Positions 7,851 through 16,645 of a stretch of DNA of 64,000 nt are shown here, piece by piece (position 1 is the stretch's first letter; each line of letters begins with the position of its first letter). The translations under genes and the position numbers were made by a program. Location: contig NZ_BAUV01000025.1 of NCBI RefSeq assembly GCF_000513135.1, positions 1 to 64,000 on the forward strand, in the 5' to 3' direction. The notes beneath the pieces are model-generated. The model was not told the DNA's origin and made no database searches. It saw only the letters and a program-made list of their open reading frames with translations. Source of the DNA: Halalkalibacter akibai JCM 9157. GTDB taxonomy: Bacteria; Bacillota; Bacilli; Bacillales; Bacillaceae_D.

Positions 7851-8564
7851 ATGGAGCAAGGTAGAGGGAAAGAGATTGAGATAAAGAAGATTTTTGACCT
7901 AATTAAGCGAAGATTGTGGATTGTCGTGCTTTTTACGATTGTAACAACTGGCTTAGGAGCAGTTCATAGTCAAATGAATAAACCAGTTCCGATCTATGAA
8001 GCTACGGCACGGATAATGATAAGTGATGATTCTAAATTTTTTGAGACGCTTATTGTTGTCATTAAAGAACCACCGATTATGGAGGCCGTTATTAAGGAAC
8101 TAGGAATCGAACGTTCAGCTCAAGGCTTAAGTAATCAAATCTTTGTTAATAGAGTCGGTAATTCTAACATTGTAACGATAACGGTAAACGATCGTAGTCA
8201 AGAGCAAGCAGCTGTAATAGCTAACACGGTTGCAGAAGTGTACAAACGAGAAGTGGCAAACCTCTTTGATTTCAATGGAGTTGACATGTTCGCGGAGGCG
8301 CAAGTTATCGAGAATCCTTGGCCGATTAACCCAGCAAGTAATCGTATGATTAAACTAGGGCTAGTAGCAGGTATTGTACTTGGCATAGGATTTATCTTCT
8401 TGTTGGATAGCTTAGATAATCGGTTAAGATCTGCAAGACAAATTGAAAAAATCTTAGAACTTCCAGTACTTGGGACTGTATCGAAGATGAATAAGAGAAC
8501 AGTTGAATTAAACAAAGGAAAAAAAGCAAACACAGCGTTAAGGGGGGAGACAATTGGTTCTTAG
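7851..8564 (+). CDS. epsA: Wzz-type chain-length/kinase-activator protein
   Basis: This 237-aa protein is organised like B. subtilis EpsA (234 aa). It has a cytoplasmic start, TM1 at about residues 20-40, a roughly 120-residue outer domain, the proline-rich ENPWPINPASNR just before TM2 (about 168-190), and a cytoplasmic tail. Such proteins set polysaccharide chain length and activate the partner tyrosine kinase encoded next. The ATG at 7851 has GGGTGAG upstream. epsB overlaps its end by 11 bp, indicating translational coupling. It is the first gene of the eps operon, directly under the SinR-box promoter. Confidence 0.92.
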   Translation: MEQGRGKEIEIKKIFDLIKRRLWIVVLFTIVTTGLGAVHSQMNKPVPIYEATARIMISDDSKFFETLIVVIKEPPIMEAVIKELGIERSAQGLSNQIFVNRVGNSNIVTITVNDRSQEQAAVIANTVAEVYKREVANLFDFNGVDMFAEAQVIENPWPINPASNRMIKLGLVAGIVLGIGFIFLLDSLDNRLRSARQIEKILELPVLGTVSKMNKRTVELNKGKKANTALRGETIGS

Positions 8565-9225
8565 AAAGAAAAGTTACATGACGATCAATAAGAATCTTCA
8601 TTCGGTCGTAGCGGAAGAATACGAAATGATTCGATCAAACATAGAATTTGCTTCTTTTGAAAACAATTGTCGTTCCATTATGATTACTTCTCCTGGTTAC
8701 GGAGAAGGGAAGTCCATTACAACAGCCAATTTAGCGATTTCACTAGCACAGGATAGTAAAAAAGTCTTGATTATAGATGCAGATATTCGAAGGCCATCTA
8801 TTCACCAAATTTTCAAAATTAAAAATACTGTAGGTCTAACCAACGTGTTAATTGGACAAAAGAAGTTAGAAGAAACCTTAAACCAAACTGAATTTGGCAG
8901 AATAGGTGTTTTAACTAGTGGACCAATCCCTACTAACACAGAAAAACTATTGCGATCCGTTTTATTAGAACAACTGTTAGAAAAAGCAAAAGAACTTTAT
9001 GACTATGTATTAGTTGATGTGCCACCAGTCCTTGAAGAGAATGACACAAAGATTATTGCTAGTCAATGTGATGGAGTCATTTTAGTTGTTCGAAATGGAA
9101 AAACAGAAGACTATCTAGCGGTAGAAGCGAAAAATTCATTAGAAGTGGCTCACGCAAAAATACTGGGAGTTGTTTTAAATTCTAAACGACAAGGTTGGTT
9201 CGCTAGAAAGTTGAAAATTCAATGA
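8554..9225 (+). CDS. epsB: Bacterial tyrosine kinase (EpsB)
   Basis: This 223-aa BY-kinase is the length of B. subtilis EpsB. The Walker A loop is SPGYGEGKSITTANLA (about residues 47-62), Walker A' is VLIIDADIRRP (about 73-83) and Walker B is YVLVDVPPVLE. It phosphorylates itself and exopolysaccharide enzymes at the membrane together with EpsA. The C-terminus has few tyrosines, unlike Gram-negative kinases with Tyr clusters. The TTG at 8554 is preceded by GGGGGGAGA. After it come a SinR-type palindrome and the EAR element instead of an immediate next gene. Confidence 0.94.
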   Translation: MVLRKKSYMTINKNLHSVVAEEYEMIRSNIEFASFENNCRSIMITSPGYGEGKSITTANLAISLAQDSKKVLIIDADIRRPSIHQIFKIKNTVGLTNVLIGQKKLEETLNQTEFGRIGVLTSGPIPTNTEKLLRSVLLEQLLEKAKELYDYVLVDVPPVLEENDTKIIASQCDGVILVVRNGKTEDYLAVEAKNSLEVAHAKILGVVLNSKRQGWFARKLKIQ

Positions 9226-9245
9226 TCTTTTTTTTAGAGAATAAC

Positions 9246-9261
9246 GTTCTTTATTAAGAAC
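9246..9261. promoter_or_regulatory. SinR-like palindrome between epsB and the EAR element
   Basis: GTTCTTT-AT-TAAGAAC has the 16-bp architecture seen at 7685-7700, with one mismatch in the right half. It sits 20 bp after the epsB stop. No convincing promoter lies beside it, so it may be a roadblock-type or auxiliary site. Confidence 0.55.
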
Positions 9262-9432
9262 TGTAAGTTGGTGATATCTCCTTTCCACTATCAATGGAGG
9301 TACTCGGTCATGCTGTGGGTTTGAAGAAACCTTAGATGCTAGTCATCAAAAGTGTGGTGTGAGGACGGGTTAAATGCCCATTTCTATTTTAAACATTTTA
9401 CCCATGTGGTTTCATTAACCGCATGGGTAAAG
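9262..9432 (+). ncRNA. EAR (eps-associated RNA) processive antitermination element
   Basis: In B. subtilis the EAR element lies between epsB and epsC and lets RNA polymerase read through terminators inside the long operon. This segment occupies the same slot. It has a conserved-looking core (GGAGGTACTCGGTCATGCTG near 9295-9314, GTGTGAGGACGGG near 9356-9369). It ends with the strong stem TTTACCCATGTGGTT / AACCGCATGGGTAAA (9397-9432), which is not followed by a T run. Position and core are convincing; exact ends are approximate. Confidence 0.75.
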
Positions 9433-9457
9433 TCGTTTAACCAAAGGAGTGAAGAAA

Positions 9458-9592
9458 TTGAATCTAGACAAATATCCTAAATCTATTAAAAAAGCAGTCA
9501 GATATATTAAACAGGATGCATCTAAAGATCAGTTGGAAGAAATAAAAAAATTAGTAGAGTATGCGATTGAGAAAAGAACATTACGATTATAA
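9458..9592 (+). CDS. Small basic protein, 44 aa, in the eps operon
   Basis: The TTG at 9458 is preceded by AAAGGAGTGAAGAAA, a strong ribosome binding site. The 44-aa product begins MNLDKYPKSIKKAVRYIKQD and is charged and predicted helical, with no signal or membrane segment. It ends 36 bp before epsC and is in the same transcript. I do not recognise a family, and B. subtilis has no gene here. The ribosome binding site and the clean reading frame make it a likely real gene. Confidence 0.65.
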   Translation: MNLDKYPKSIKKAVRYIKQDASKDQLEEIKKLVEYAIEKRTLRL

Positions 9593-9628
9593 AACTCAAA
9601 TTTATATTTCCTGAAAGGAGGAAGTAAC

Positions 9629-11461
9629 TTGGCGTATCACCAAAGAGTGTCGTTGTTACTATTTATAGACTCATTGTTTATCTTAACAACTATCTTTTTA
9701 AGTAATTTAGTTGTTTATGACCGACATGTTGTCTTAAGCTCTACGCTTGTTATAACCGCTGTAACATTACTCATTTGTCATCATGTTTTTTCATTTCATT
9801 TTAAACTTTACAAGAAAGCGTGGGAATACGCGAGTGTAGGAGAGTTAATCATCATCCTTAAGATCGTTACATTCTCAATTATATTAGCCGCTGTTATTCA
9901 ACAAGTAGCTGTAGGAGCCGTTTATCTGCGCTTACTCGCTGTCACATGGCTGCTACACATGTTCTTTATCGGAGGATCTCGCTTCTGGTGGAGAGTGGTC
10001 CGTGATACATACATAACAAAAAATGATAACAAAAAACGGACGTTAATTGTTGGAGCTGGTGCAGCTGGAACGATGGTAGCTAGACAATTACAAAATAGCA
10101 ATGAAGCCGAGCTAATAGTTGTTGCTTTTATTGATGATAATCAGCGAAAACATCATTTAGATATTTTAGGGATTCCAGTCGTTGGTGGAATTGAGAACAT
10201 AAAACAAGCTGTAGAAACATTAAGCGTTGATTTAATCATTATTGCTATTCCGTCTTTAAACAAAAGTGAATTGAATGAAATCTTTAATGAATGCGCGAAA
10301 ACAAAAGCGCGAACACAAATTTTACCTATGCTAGAAGATCTCGTTACCGGTAAAGTGTCTGTTAAACAATTTCGAGATGTGGAGGTTGAAGATTTACTCG
10401 GACGTGAACCAGTTGATCTGGATTTTGAAGGAATCGCTGAAAAAATTACTAATAAAGTAGTTTTAGTTACGGGTGCAGGCGGTTCAATCGGATCTGAAAT
10501 CTGTCGTCAAATTGCCCAGTTTAACCCGGCAAAATTAGTGTTATTAGGTCACGGGGAAAATAGTATTTATTCTATTGAAATGGAATTAAGAGAAAACTTC
10601 AGACAATCAGAGATTCAATTTGTAACCGAAATTGCCGACATACAAGATTTACAAAAAATGACTAGGATTATGGGTACACATTTACCTCATGTTGTCTATC
10701 ATGCTGCGGCCCATAAACATGTGCCTTTAATGGAGAGAAATCCAGAGGAAGCAGTTAAGAATAACATGATCGGAACGATGAATGTGGCCCAAGCCGCTGA
10801 TCAACATCATGTTGGGACATTTGTGATGATTTCTTCTGATAAGGCCGTTAATCCAACGAGTGTCATGGGCGCTACAAAACGATTAGCCGAAATGATTATT
10901 CAAGACATGGATCAACATAGCCAAACGAAATTTATCGCGGTCCGTTTTGGAAATGTCTTAGGAAGTAGAGGAAGTGTCATTCCTTTATTTACAAAACAAA
11001 TTCAAAAAGGAGGACCAGTCACGGTCACTCACCCTGATATGGTTCGCTACTTTATGACGATCCCTGAAGCATCAAGGCTAGTCATTCAAGCTGGCAGTTT
11101 AGCGCGAGGTGGGGAAACGTTTGTTCTTGATATGGGGGAACCAGTAAAGATTGTCGATTTGGCTAGGAATTTAATCAAACTCTCAGGTAACTCAGAAGAA
11201 GAAATAGGTATTCGCTTTAGTGGAATGCGCCCTGGCGAAAAATTGTTTGAAGAGCTATTAAATGAAAATGAAGTTCATGACAAGCAAATTTACCCGAAGA
11301 TTTATATCGGGAAAACATCCTATATCTTCAAACAAGAGATCGAAGAAATCATCCTAACTTATTCTCTACTAGATAAAGAGACACTTGCAAGCAAATTAGT
11401 TAATTTAGCCAATCAGAAAGTTCTTGAGAAAGAAAAAGAAGCTCTACCAATACCAGGATAA
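9629..11461 (+). CDS. epsC: UDP-N-acetylglucosamine 4,6-dehydratase family (EpsC)
   Basis: This 610-aa membrane-anchored nucleotide-sugar dehydratase resembles B. subtilis EpsC (598 aa). Four N-terminal helices (about residues 5-125) are followed by a first Rossmann domain ([16 protein letters not shown], about 137-152) and a second catalytic SDR domain starting [18 protein letters not shown] (about 278-295). The active-site block is [17 protein letters not shown], with Met in place of the usual SDR Tyr, as in this subfamily. It makes the 4-keto-6-deoxy sugar used by EpsN and EpsM on the way to UDP-N,N'-diacetylbacillosamine. The TTG start at 9629 has GGAGG nine bases upstream. Confidence 0.95.
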   Translation: MAYHQRVSLLLFIDSLFILTTIFLSNLVVYDRHVVLSSTLVITAVTLLICHHVFSFHFKLYKKAWEYASVGELIIILKIVTFSIILAAVIQQVAVGAVYLRLLAVTWLLHMFFIGGSRFWWRVVRDTYITKNDNKKRTLIVGAGAAGTMVARQLQNSNEAELIVVAFIDDNQRKHHLDILGIPVVGGIENIKQAVETLSVDLIIIAIPSLNKSELNEIFNECAKTKARTQILPMLEDLVTGKVSVKQFRDVEVEDLLGREPVDLDFEGIAEKITNKVVLVTGAGGSIGSEICRQIAQFNPAKLVLLGHGENSIYSIEMELRENFRQSEIQFVTEIADIQDLQKMTRIMGTHLPHVVYHAAAHKHVPLMERNPEEAVKNNMIGTMNVAQAADQHHVGTFVMISSDKAVNPTSVMGATKRLAEMIIQDMDQHSQTKFIAVRFGNVLGSRGSVIPLFTKQIQKGGPVTVTHPDMVRYFMTIPEASRLVIQAGSLARGGETFVLDMGEPVKIVDLARNLIKLSGNSEEEIGIRFSGMRPGEKLFEELLNENEVHDKQIYPKIYIGKTSYIFKQEIEEIILTYSLLDKETLASKLVNLANQKVLEKEKEALPIPG

Positions 11462-11477
11462 GAAAAGGAGAGGTCAC

Positions 11478-12356
11478 ATGCGAGTCAAAAAAGCCATTAT
11501 TCCAGCAGCTGGACTAGGTACAAGATTTTTACCAGCGACAAAAGCGATGCCAAAGGAAATGCTACCGATTGTCGATAAACCAACAATCCAGTATATAGTT
11601 GAAGAAGCAGTAGAATCAGGAATTGAAGATATTATTATTGTAACAGGAAAAGGGAAAAGAGCGATTGAAGATCATTTCGACAATTCCTTTGAACTTGAAC
11701 AAAATCTTCTCAGCAAAGGAAAGATTGAGTTATTTAATGAAGTACAAAAATCTTCTAATCTAGTAGACATTCATTACATTCGCCAAAAAGAACCTAAGGG
11801 ATTAGGTCATGCGATTTGGTGTGCACGCAAGTTTATAGGAGACGAACCATTTGCTGTGTTATTAGGGGATGATATTGTAAGAGCAGAAAAACCATGTTTA
11901 AAACAAATGATTGAACAATATGAACGATATAACGCATCCATTCTAGGCGTGCAAACGGTGAAAGACGAAGACGTTTCACGTTACGGAATCGTTGATGCGA
12001 CAGAAATCGGAAGTCGTTTCTATACTGTAAATAGTTTAGTTGAAAAACCTAAACAAGAAGAAGCACCTTCAAACCTTGCTATATTAGGGAGGTATATTTT
12101 AAGTCCGAAGATTTTTGATATTTTAGGAAAACAAGAGCCTGGAGCAGGAAATGAAATTCAATTAACTGATGCAATAGCCGCTTTAAACGAAATAGAAGCT
12201 GTTTATGCATATGATTTCGAAGGGGTTCGCTATGATGTTGGTGAAAAGATGGGTTTCATTCAAACAACAATTGAATTTGCGTTACAGCACCCTGAATTGA
12301 AAACGGAGTTACTTGAATATCTTTCAAAAATCATGGAAAAAGAACTCATTAAATAG
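11478..12356 (+). CDS. gtaB: UTP-glucose-1-phosphate uridylyltransferase
   Basis: This is a canonical 292-aa GtaB/GalU. It has the loop [20 protein letters not shown] (residues 9-28), the GLGHAIW block, [12 protein letters not shown], and [12 protein letters not shown] followed by YDVGEKMGF. It makes UDP-glucose, the donor for glucose and, after epimerisation, galactose residues of the polymer. The ATG at 11478 has AAAGGAGAGG upstream; an in-frame longer reading from 11424 lies inside epsC. B. subtilis eps has no gtaB inside the operon, so its inclusion here is a variation on that layout. Confidence 0.96.
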   Translation: MRVKKAIIPAAGLGTRFLPATKAMPKEMLPIVDKPTIQYIVEEAVESGIEDIIIVTGKGKRAIEDHFDNSFELEQNLLSKGKIELFNEVQKSSNLVDIHYIRQKEPKGLGHAIWCARKFIGDEPFAVLLGDDIVRAEKPCLKQMIEQYERYNASILGVQTVKDEDVSRYGIVDATEIGSRFYTVNSLVEKPKQEEAPSNLAILGRYILSPKIFDILGKQEPGAGNEIQLTDAIAALNEIEAVYAYDFEGVRYDVGEKMGFIQTTIEFALQHPELKTELLEYLSKIMEKELIK

Positions 12357-12363
12357 GCTGTAC

Positions 12364-13536
12364 ATGATGAGAACAGTGCCGAAAATCTTATATTGTGCTA
12401 CGGTTGATTATCATTTCAAAGCCTTTCACTTGCCGTACATGAAATGGTTTAAGGAGCAAGGTTGGGATGTTCATGTGGCTGCATCTGGAACACTTGATTT
12501 GCCTTTTACAGATCAAAAGTTTGACATCCCTATTAAACGATCACCTTTTGATATCCAGAACATAAAGGCATTTAAGGAGTTAAAACGAATTATTGATCAA
12601 AATCAATACGAGATTATTCATTGCCACACGCCACTTGGAGGAGTACTAGCACGACTCGCAGCTAAGCAAGCTAGAAAAACAGGAACCAAGGTTATTTACA
12701 CGGCGCATGGTTTTCACTTTTGTAAAGGTGCTCCTATAACAAACTGGTTAGTCTATTATCCGATTGAGCGTTATTTATCTCGATTTACAGATAGTCTCAT
12801 TACGATAAACTCAGAAGATTATCAACTAGCAAAGAGTCACCGTTTTCAGGCTAAACAGATTGAACATGTTCATGGTGTTGGGGTTGACACAGAACGGTTT
12901 AAACCTCACACAGAAGCGAGAAAAGTTGAAGAAAGAATAAAATTGGGTTATGGAACAGATGACTTCCTATTATTTTATGCAGCTGAATTTAATAGAAATA
13001 AAAACCAGCAGCTATTAATAAGATCCCTAGCACAAGTAAAAGACGAGCTTCCTCAAGCTCGTCTTTTACTTGCTGGTGAGGGAGTTCTAATGGAAGAGTG
13101 CAAAGCGTTAGCTCGAACTTTAAATGTAGAAGAACGGGTTGAGTTTCTCGGGTTTCGAAAAGATATTGATCAGTTATTGCCCATTTGTGATCTGGCGGTT
13201 GCTTCAAGTCTACGTGAAGGTCTTCCGGTTAACATCATGGAGGCGATGGCATGTGGGTTGCCGGTTGTTGCGAGTGAGAACCGGGGGCACTTTGAGTTAA
13301 TAGAACCAAACAGAAATGGTTATCTTGTTAATGCGGTTGATATACATTTATTTTCAAATTACTTAGTTGATATGTATCAATCCAAGGAGCTTTTAAACAA
13401 GTTAGGAAAAGGGAGTATAGAAGTAATAAATAAATACTCTCTTCAGCAAACAAGCTACGAGTTAAGCGTTATTTATTCAAGGTATATGGAGGATCAAAAT
13501 GAAGCCAAAAGTCAGTATCATCGTGCCTATCTATAA
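12364..13536 (+). CDS. epsD: Glycosyltransferase, EpsD-like (GT4)
   Basis: This 390-aa GT-B glycosyltransferase starts PKILYCATVDYHFKAFHLPYM and continues KWFKEQGWDVHVAASG, close to B. subtilis EpsD. Later come IHCHTPLGGVLARLAA and YTAHGFHF (about 130-137), and the nucleotide-sugar-binding SLREGLPVNIMEAMACGLPV (about 285-304). EpsD acts on the second sugar of the lipid-linked repeat on the cytoplasmic face. Two adjacent ATG codons (12364, 12367) are possible starts; neither has a strong ribosome binding site. The gene contains a perfect 18-bp hairpin (13033-13072) and overlaps the next gene by 38 bp. Confidence 0.9.
   Translation: MMRTVPKILYCATVDYHFKAFHLPYMKWFKEQGWDVHVAASGTLDLPFTDQKFDIPIKRSPFDIQNIKAFKELKRIIDQNQYEIIHCHTPLGGVLARLAAKQARKTGTKVIYTAHGFHFCKGAPITNWLVYYPIERYLSRFTDSLITINSEDYQLAKSHRFQAKQIEHVHGVGVDTERFKPHTEARKVEERIKLGYGTDDFLLFYAAEFNRNKNQQLLIRSLAQVKDELPQARLLLAGEGVLMEECKALARTLNVEERVEFLGFRKDIDQLLPICDLAVASSLREGLPVNIMEAMACGLPVVASENRGHFELIEPNRNGYLVNAVDIHLFSNYLVDMYQSKELLNKLGKGSIEVINKYSLQQTSYELSVIYSRYMEDQNEAKSQYHRAYL
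13033..13072. other. Perfect 18-bp hairpin inside epsD
   Basis: CAAGTAAAAGACGAGCTT (13033-13050), loop CCTC, then the exact reverse complement (13055-13072). It lies wholly in coding sequence (around residues 224-236). No T run follows, so it is not a standard terminator. Such a long perfect stem in coding DNA is unlikely by chance. Confidence 0.9.
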
Positions 13537-14566
13537 TGTAGAAAAGTATCTTAATAGGAATCTTGATAGTTTACTATCTCAACAATTAAAAGATATTGAA
13601 ATTATAGCGGTAAATGATGGTTCAACTGATAATAGTTTAGAAATCCTTCAATCATACGCTAATAGGGATAACAGAATTAGAGTTGTCGACAAAGCAAACG
13701 GTGGAGTATCCTCAGCAAGGAATGAAGGACTAAAGAGAGCTTCAGGTGAGTATATTGGGTTCGTAGATCCAGATGATTGGATTAATGAAGAGATGTTTAA
13801 GCAGTTATATGAGACGGCTAAAGCAGACAACGCTGATATTGTCATGTGTTCTTATATTCGTGAATTTGGCAATCATGCTAAAGTGAAAAAGTTCCCAGGA
13901 CCTGAAAAAATCAGCTATCAAGGTGATGAAGTTCATTCTACTATCATGAGAAGGTTGATAGGTCCAATTAACGAAGAAATTGCTCAACCGGAATTGCTTG
14001 ATGCATGGGGAACAGTATGGTCTAAAATTTATCGGTATGACGTGGTAATAGGTAATGAAATTCGTTTTAAAGATCTAAGTGAAATTGGTACAAATGAAGA
14101 TTCTCTTTTTAATATTGAAGTGTTCTATCACGCGAATACATTTGTATTTCTGAATCAACCCTATTACCACTATTGGAGAGCAAATGAATCTTCTGTCACC
14201 ACTGGTTATAAACCAGCACTCATTGATAAGTGGTCCAATTTATTTCTGATAATCGAAACCTTTATTATGGAAAAGAATTTGAGCAAATCATTTGATTATG
14301 CTTTAAATAATCGTATTTGTTTAAATACTCTAGGTTTAGGACTGAATGAAATAAGTAAAGCAAACAAAGCCTCAACAATTAATAAAATTAGAAATCTCAA
14401 ATTAATATTAAATAATAAAAGGATTAAACAATCTTTTGAACAGCTTGAAATGCAGCATTTTCCTTTAGTCTGGAAAATGTTTTATTTTTGTGCAAAAAAA
14501 CAAAAGGCGTTTAGCTTTTACTTTTTATTATCGAGTATTGAATGGTTGAGAAAGGTCGCCAGATAG
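13499..14566 (+). CDS. Glycosyltransferase family 2 (EpsH/EpsJ-like)
   Basis: This 355-aa GT-A enzyme opens with KVSIIVPIYNVEKYLNRNLDSLL and has the nucleotide-binding VNDGSTDNS (about residues 38-46). The metal-binding aspartates are in IGFVDPDDWINEEMF (about 87-101). Length and layout match the EpsH/EpsJ type rather than EpsE. GGAGGATCAAA precedes the ATG. The start lies inside the end of epsD (38-bp overlap), so the two are coupled. The sugar transferred cannot be predicted. Confidence 0.88.
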   Translation: MKPKVSIIVPIYNVEKYLNRNLDSLLSQQLKDIEIIAVNDGSTDNSLEILQSYANRDNRIRVVDKANGGVSSARNEGLKRASGEYIGFVDPDDWINEEMFKQLYETAKADNADIVMCSYIREFGNHAKVKKFPGPEKISYQGDEVHSTIMRRLIGPINEEIAQPELLDAWGTVWSKIYRYDVVIGNEIRFKDLSEIGTNEDSLFNIEVFYHANTFVFLNQPYYHYWRANESSVTTGYKPALIDKWSNLFLIIETFIMEKNLSKSFDYALNNRICLNTLGLGLNEISKANKASTINKIRNLKLILNNKRIKQSFEQLEMQHFPLVWKMFYFCAKKQKAFSFYFLLSSIEWLRKVAR

Positions 14567-14576
14567 GAGTGAGATA

Positions 14577-15701
14577 ATGGAGCCAATACGGATCCTTCAA
14601 GTTGTTACGATTATGAATCGCGGCGGACTTGAAACGATGTTGATGAATTATTATCGTCAAATAGATCGTAAAAAGATCCAATTTGATTTCTTAGTTCATC
14701 GAGATGAAGAAGGGCATTATGATCAAGAGATTTTGAGCTTAGGAGGAAGGATCTTTCGAATGCCTTCAATAAGGCCAGGGAATTATAAGAAATACTTTAG
14801 ATTACTAGACGAATTCTTCAATCTATATTCGGAGTATAAGGTAGTTCATTCTCATATTAATGAAAACAGTAGCTTTGTTTTAAGGGCAGCAACTAAAGCT
14901 GGAATACCTTGTCGAATTGCACATAGTCATTTAAGTGACTTAGGTATTGATATTAAACTGCCTTTTCGACTATATGCTAGAAATACTATGAAAGATTATC
15001 CTACAGATTACTTTGCTTGTTCTCAAAAAGCTGGAGAATGGTTATTTGGAAAGAAGGTTGCTAGTTCCGCTAGTCATACGGTCCTAAAAAATGCGGTAAA
15101 TGCAAGTGAATTTAAATTTAATCAGAAAACCCGTAACCAAATTAGAAAAGAATTAAATATTGAAGATAAATTCGTCATTGGTCACATTGGACGTTTTAAT
15201 AAACAAAAGAATCATGATTTTTTACTAGATATTTTTAAATCTGTACATGAACAACAATCCAATGCGGTTTTAGTTTTAGTCGGAGAAGGTCATTTGAGAG
15301 CAACAATTGAAAAAAAAGCAAAAGATTTAGGGTTAGCAGACCAAATTATATTCTTAGGAGTTCGTGAGGATATTTCAGTGTTAATGCATGGATTTGATTT
15401 GTTTTTATTTCCATCTTTATTTGAGGGGTTACCCGTTGTATTAGTCGAGGCTCAAGCAGCTGGTTTAACCTGTATTGTATCGGACTCAATAACGACAGAA
15501 TCAGATATAACTGGCCGTATTAAATTTTTAAGCTTACGTAAGAATCCTGATTATTGGGCGGAAATTATTCTAACTTCATCTCATAAGCATGTAGATACAT
15601 CAGAGATTTTAAGAAGAAATGGGTACGATACAGTGACTATGGCAGATTGGTTGTCTGGATTTTACTTAGGACATTATCAATTTATGAAACAAGCAAAATA
15701 G
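14577..15701 (+). CDS. epsF: Glycosyltransferase family 1/4, EpsF-like
   Basis: This 374-aa GT-B glycosyltransferase has an N-terminus (ILQVVTIMNRGGLETMLMNY, DFLVHRDEEGHYDQEI, LGGRIFRMPSI) that is the EpsF signature. The C-terminal half has VIGHIGRFNKQKNHDFLLDI (about residues 198-217) and the acceptor/donor loop FLFPSLFEGLPVVLVEAQAAG (about 280-300). GGAGTGAG precedes the ATG. A close paralogue, frameshifted, lies downstream at 20332-21445. Confidence 0.93.
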   Translation: MEPIRILQVVTIMNRGGLETMLMNYYRQIDRKKIQFDFLVHRDEEGHYDQEILSLGGRIFRMPSIRPGNYKKYFRLLDEFFNLYSEYKVVHSHINENSSFVLRAATKAGIPCRIAHSHLSDLGIDIKLPFRLYARNTMKDYPTDYFACSQKAGEWLFGKKVASSASHTVLKNAVNASEFKFNQKTRNQIRKELNIEDKFVIGHIGRFNKQKNHDFLLDIFKSVHEQQSNAVLVLVGEGHLRATIEKKAKDLGLADQIIFLGVREDISVLMHGFDLFLFPSLFEGLPVVLVEAQAAGLTCIVSDSITTESDITGRIKFLSLRKNPDYWAEIILTSSHKHVDTSEILRRNGYDTVTMADWLSGFYLGHYQFMKQAK

Positions 15702-15712
15702 TGGAGGAACTT

Positions 15713-16615
15713 ATGAATGCAAGCTTAACTATTTTTACACCAACATACAATCGTGCATATTGTCTTCATCTATGTTATGAGAGTTTAAAAAGACAAACAG
15801 TTAAAGATTTCACTTGGCTTATAATTGACGATGGTTCGACTGATAACACAAAACAAATTGTTGAAACATGGATATTAGAAGGCGAGATAACTATCAACTA
15901 TCACTACCAAGAAAATCAGGGTATGCATGGAGCACATAACACTGCTTATGAATTAATTGAAACAGAACTAAATGTTTGTATTGACTCGGATGACTATATG
16001 TCGGATTATGCAGTTGAAAAAATACTTAAATTCTGGGAGGAGAATGGAAGTGATTCCTATGCAGGGATCGTTGGTCTAGATGCTACTAAGGATGGACATA
16101 TTATTGGAACAATGATGCCTGAACATGTTAAAGACGCAACCCTCTCACAATTATATGGTATTCATAAAGTTAAGGGTGACAAAAAATTAGTTTATCGTAC
16201 TGAGTTAACTAAGGAGACACCACCATACCCATTATTCGAAGGTGAGAAATACTGCCCGCTGAGTTATAAATATATTTTAATTGATCAAATCAAACCTCTA
16301 CTCATTATGAACGAGGTTCTTTGTCATGTTGAGTACCTAGAAGACGGATCAAGTATGAATATTATAAAGCAATATAAAAGAAATCCACAGGGGTTTTCTT
16401 TTTTTAGAAAAGTAGCAATGAAGCATGCTCCAACTTTTAAAGAGAAGATGAGAGAGTCTATTCATTATGTCTCCAGTAGTTTAATGATAAAAAATAAGAG
16501 CTTCTTTTTGGAATCACCCTGCAAATTTACAACATTCTTTGCTAGTCCATTTGGTTTATGTCTTTATCTGTACATACAAAACACTAGTAAAAAAACAGTA
16601 TTAAAAAATAATTAG
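15713..16615 (+). CDS. Glycosyltransferase family 2
   Basis: This 300-aa GT-A enzyme begins NASLTIFTPTYNRAYCLHLCY. It has the UDP-binding IDDGSTDNTKQIV (about residues 40-52), the HGAHNTAYE stretch and the metal-binding CIDSDDYMSDYAV (about 90-102). GTGGAGGAACTT upstream fixes the ATG at 15713; a longer reading would start inside epsF. It sits between epsF and epsG and presumably adds one sugar of the repeat unit. Confidence 0.88.
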   Translation: MNASLTIFTPTYNRAYCLHLCYESLKRQTVKDFTWLIIDDGSTDNTKQIVETWILEGEITINYHYQENQGMHGAHNTAYELIETELNVCIDSDDYMSDYAVEKILKFWEENGSDSYAGIVGLDATKDGHIIGTMMPEHVKDATLSQLYGIHKVKGDKKLVYRTELTKETPPYPLFEGEKYCPLSYKYILIDQIKPLLIMNEVLCHVEYLEDGSSMNIIKQYKRNPQGFSFFRKVAMKHAPTFKEKMRESIHYVSSSLMIKNKSFFLESPCKFTTFFASPFGLCLYLYIQNTSKKTVLKNN

Positions 16616-16645
16616 TTTTATATATAACTGAAAGGGGATATGCAT

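Noticed and set aside
13033-13072. Intrinsic terminator within epsD
   Set aside because: No T run follows on either strand; reported instead as an unexplained hairpin.
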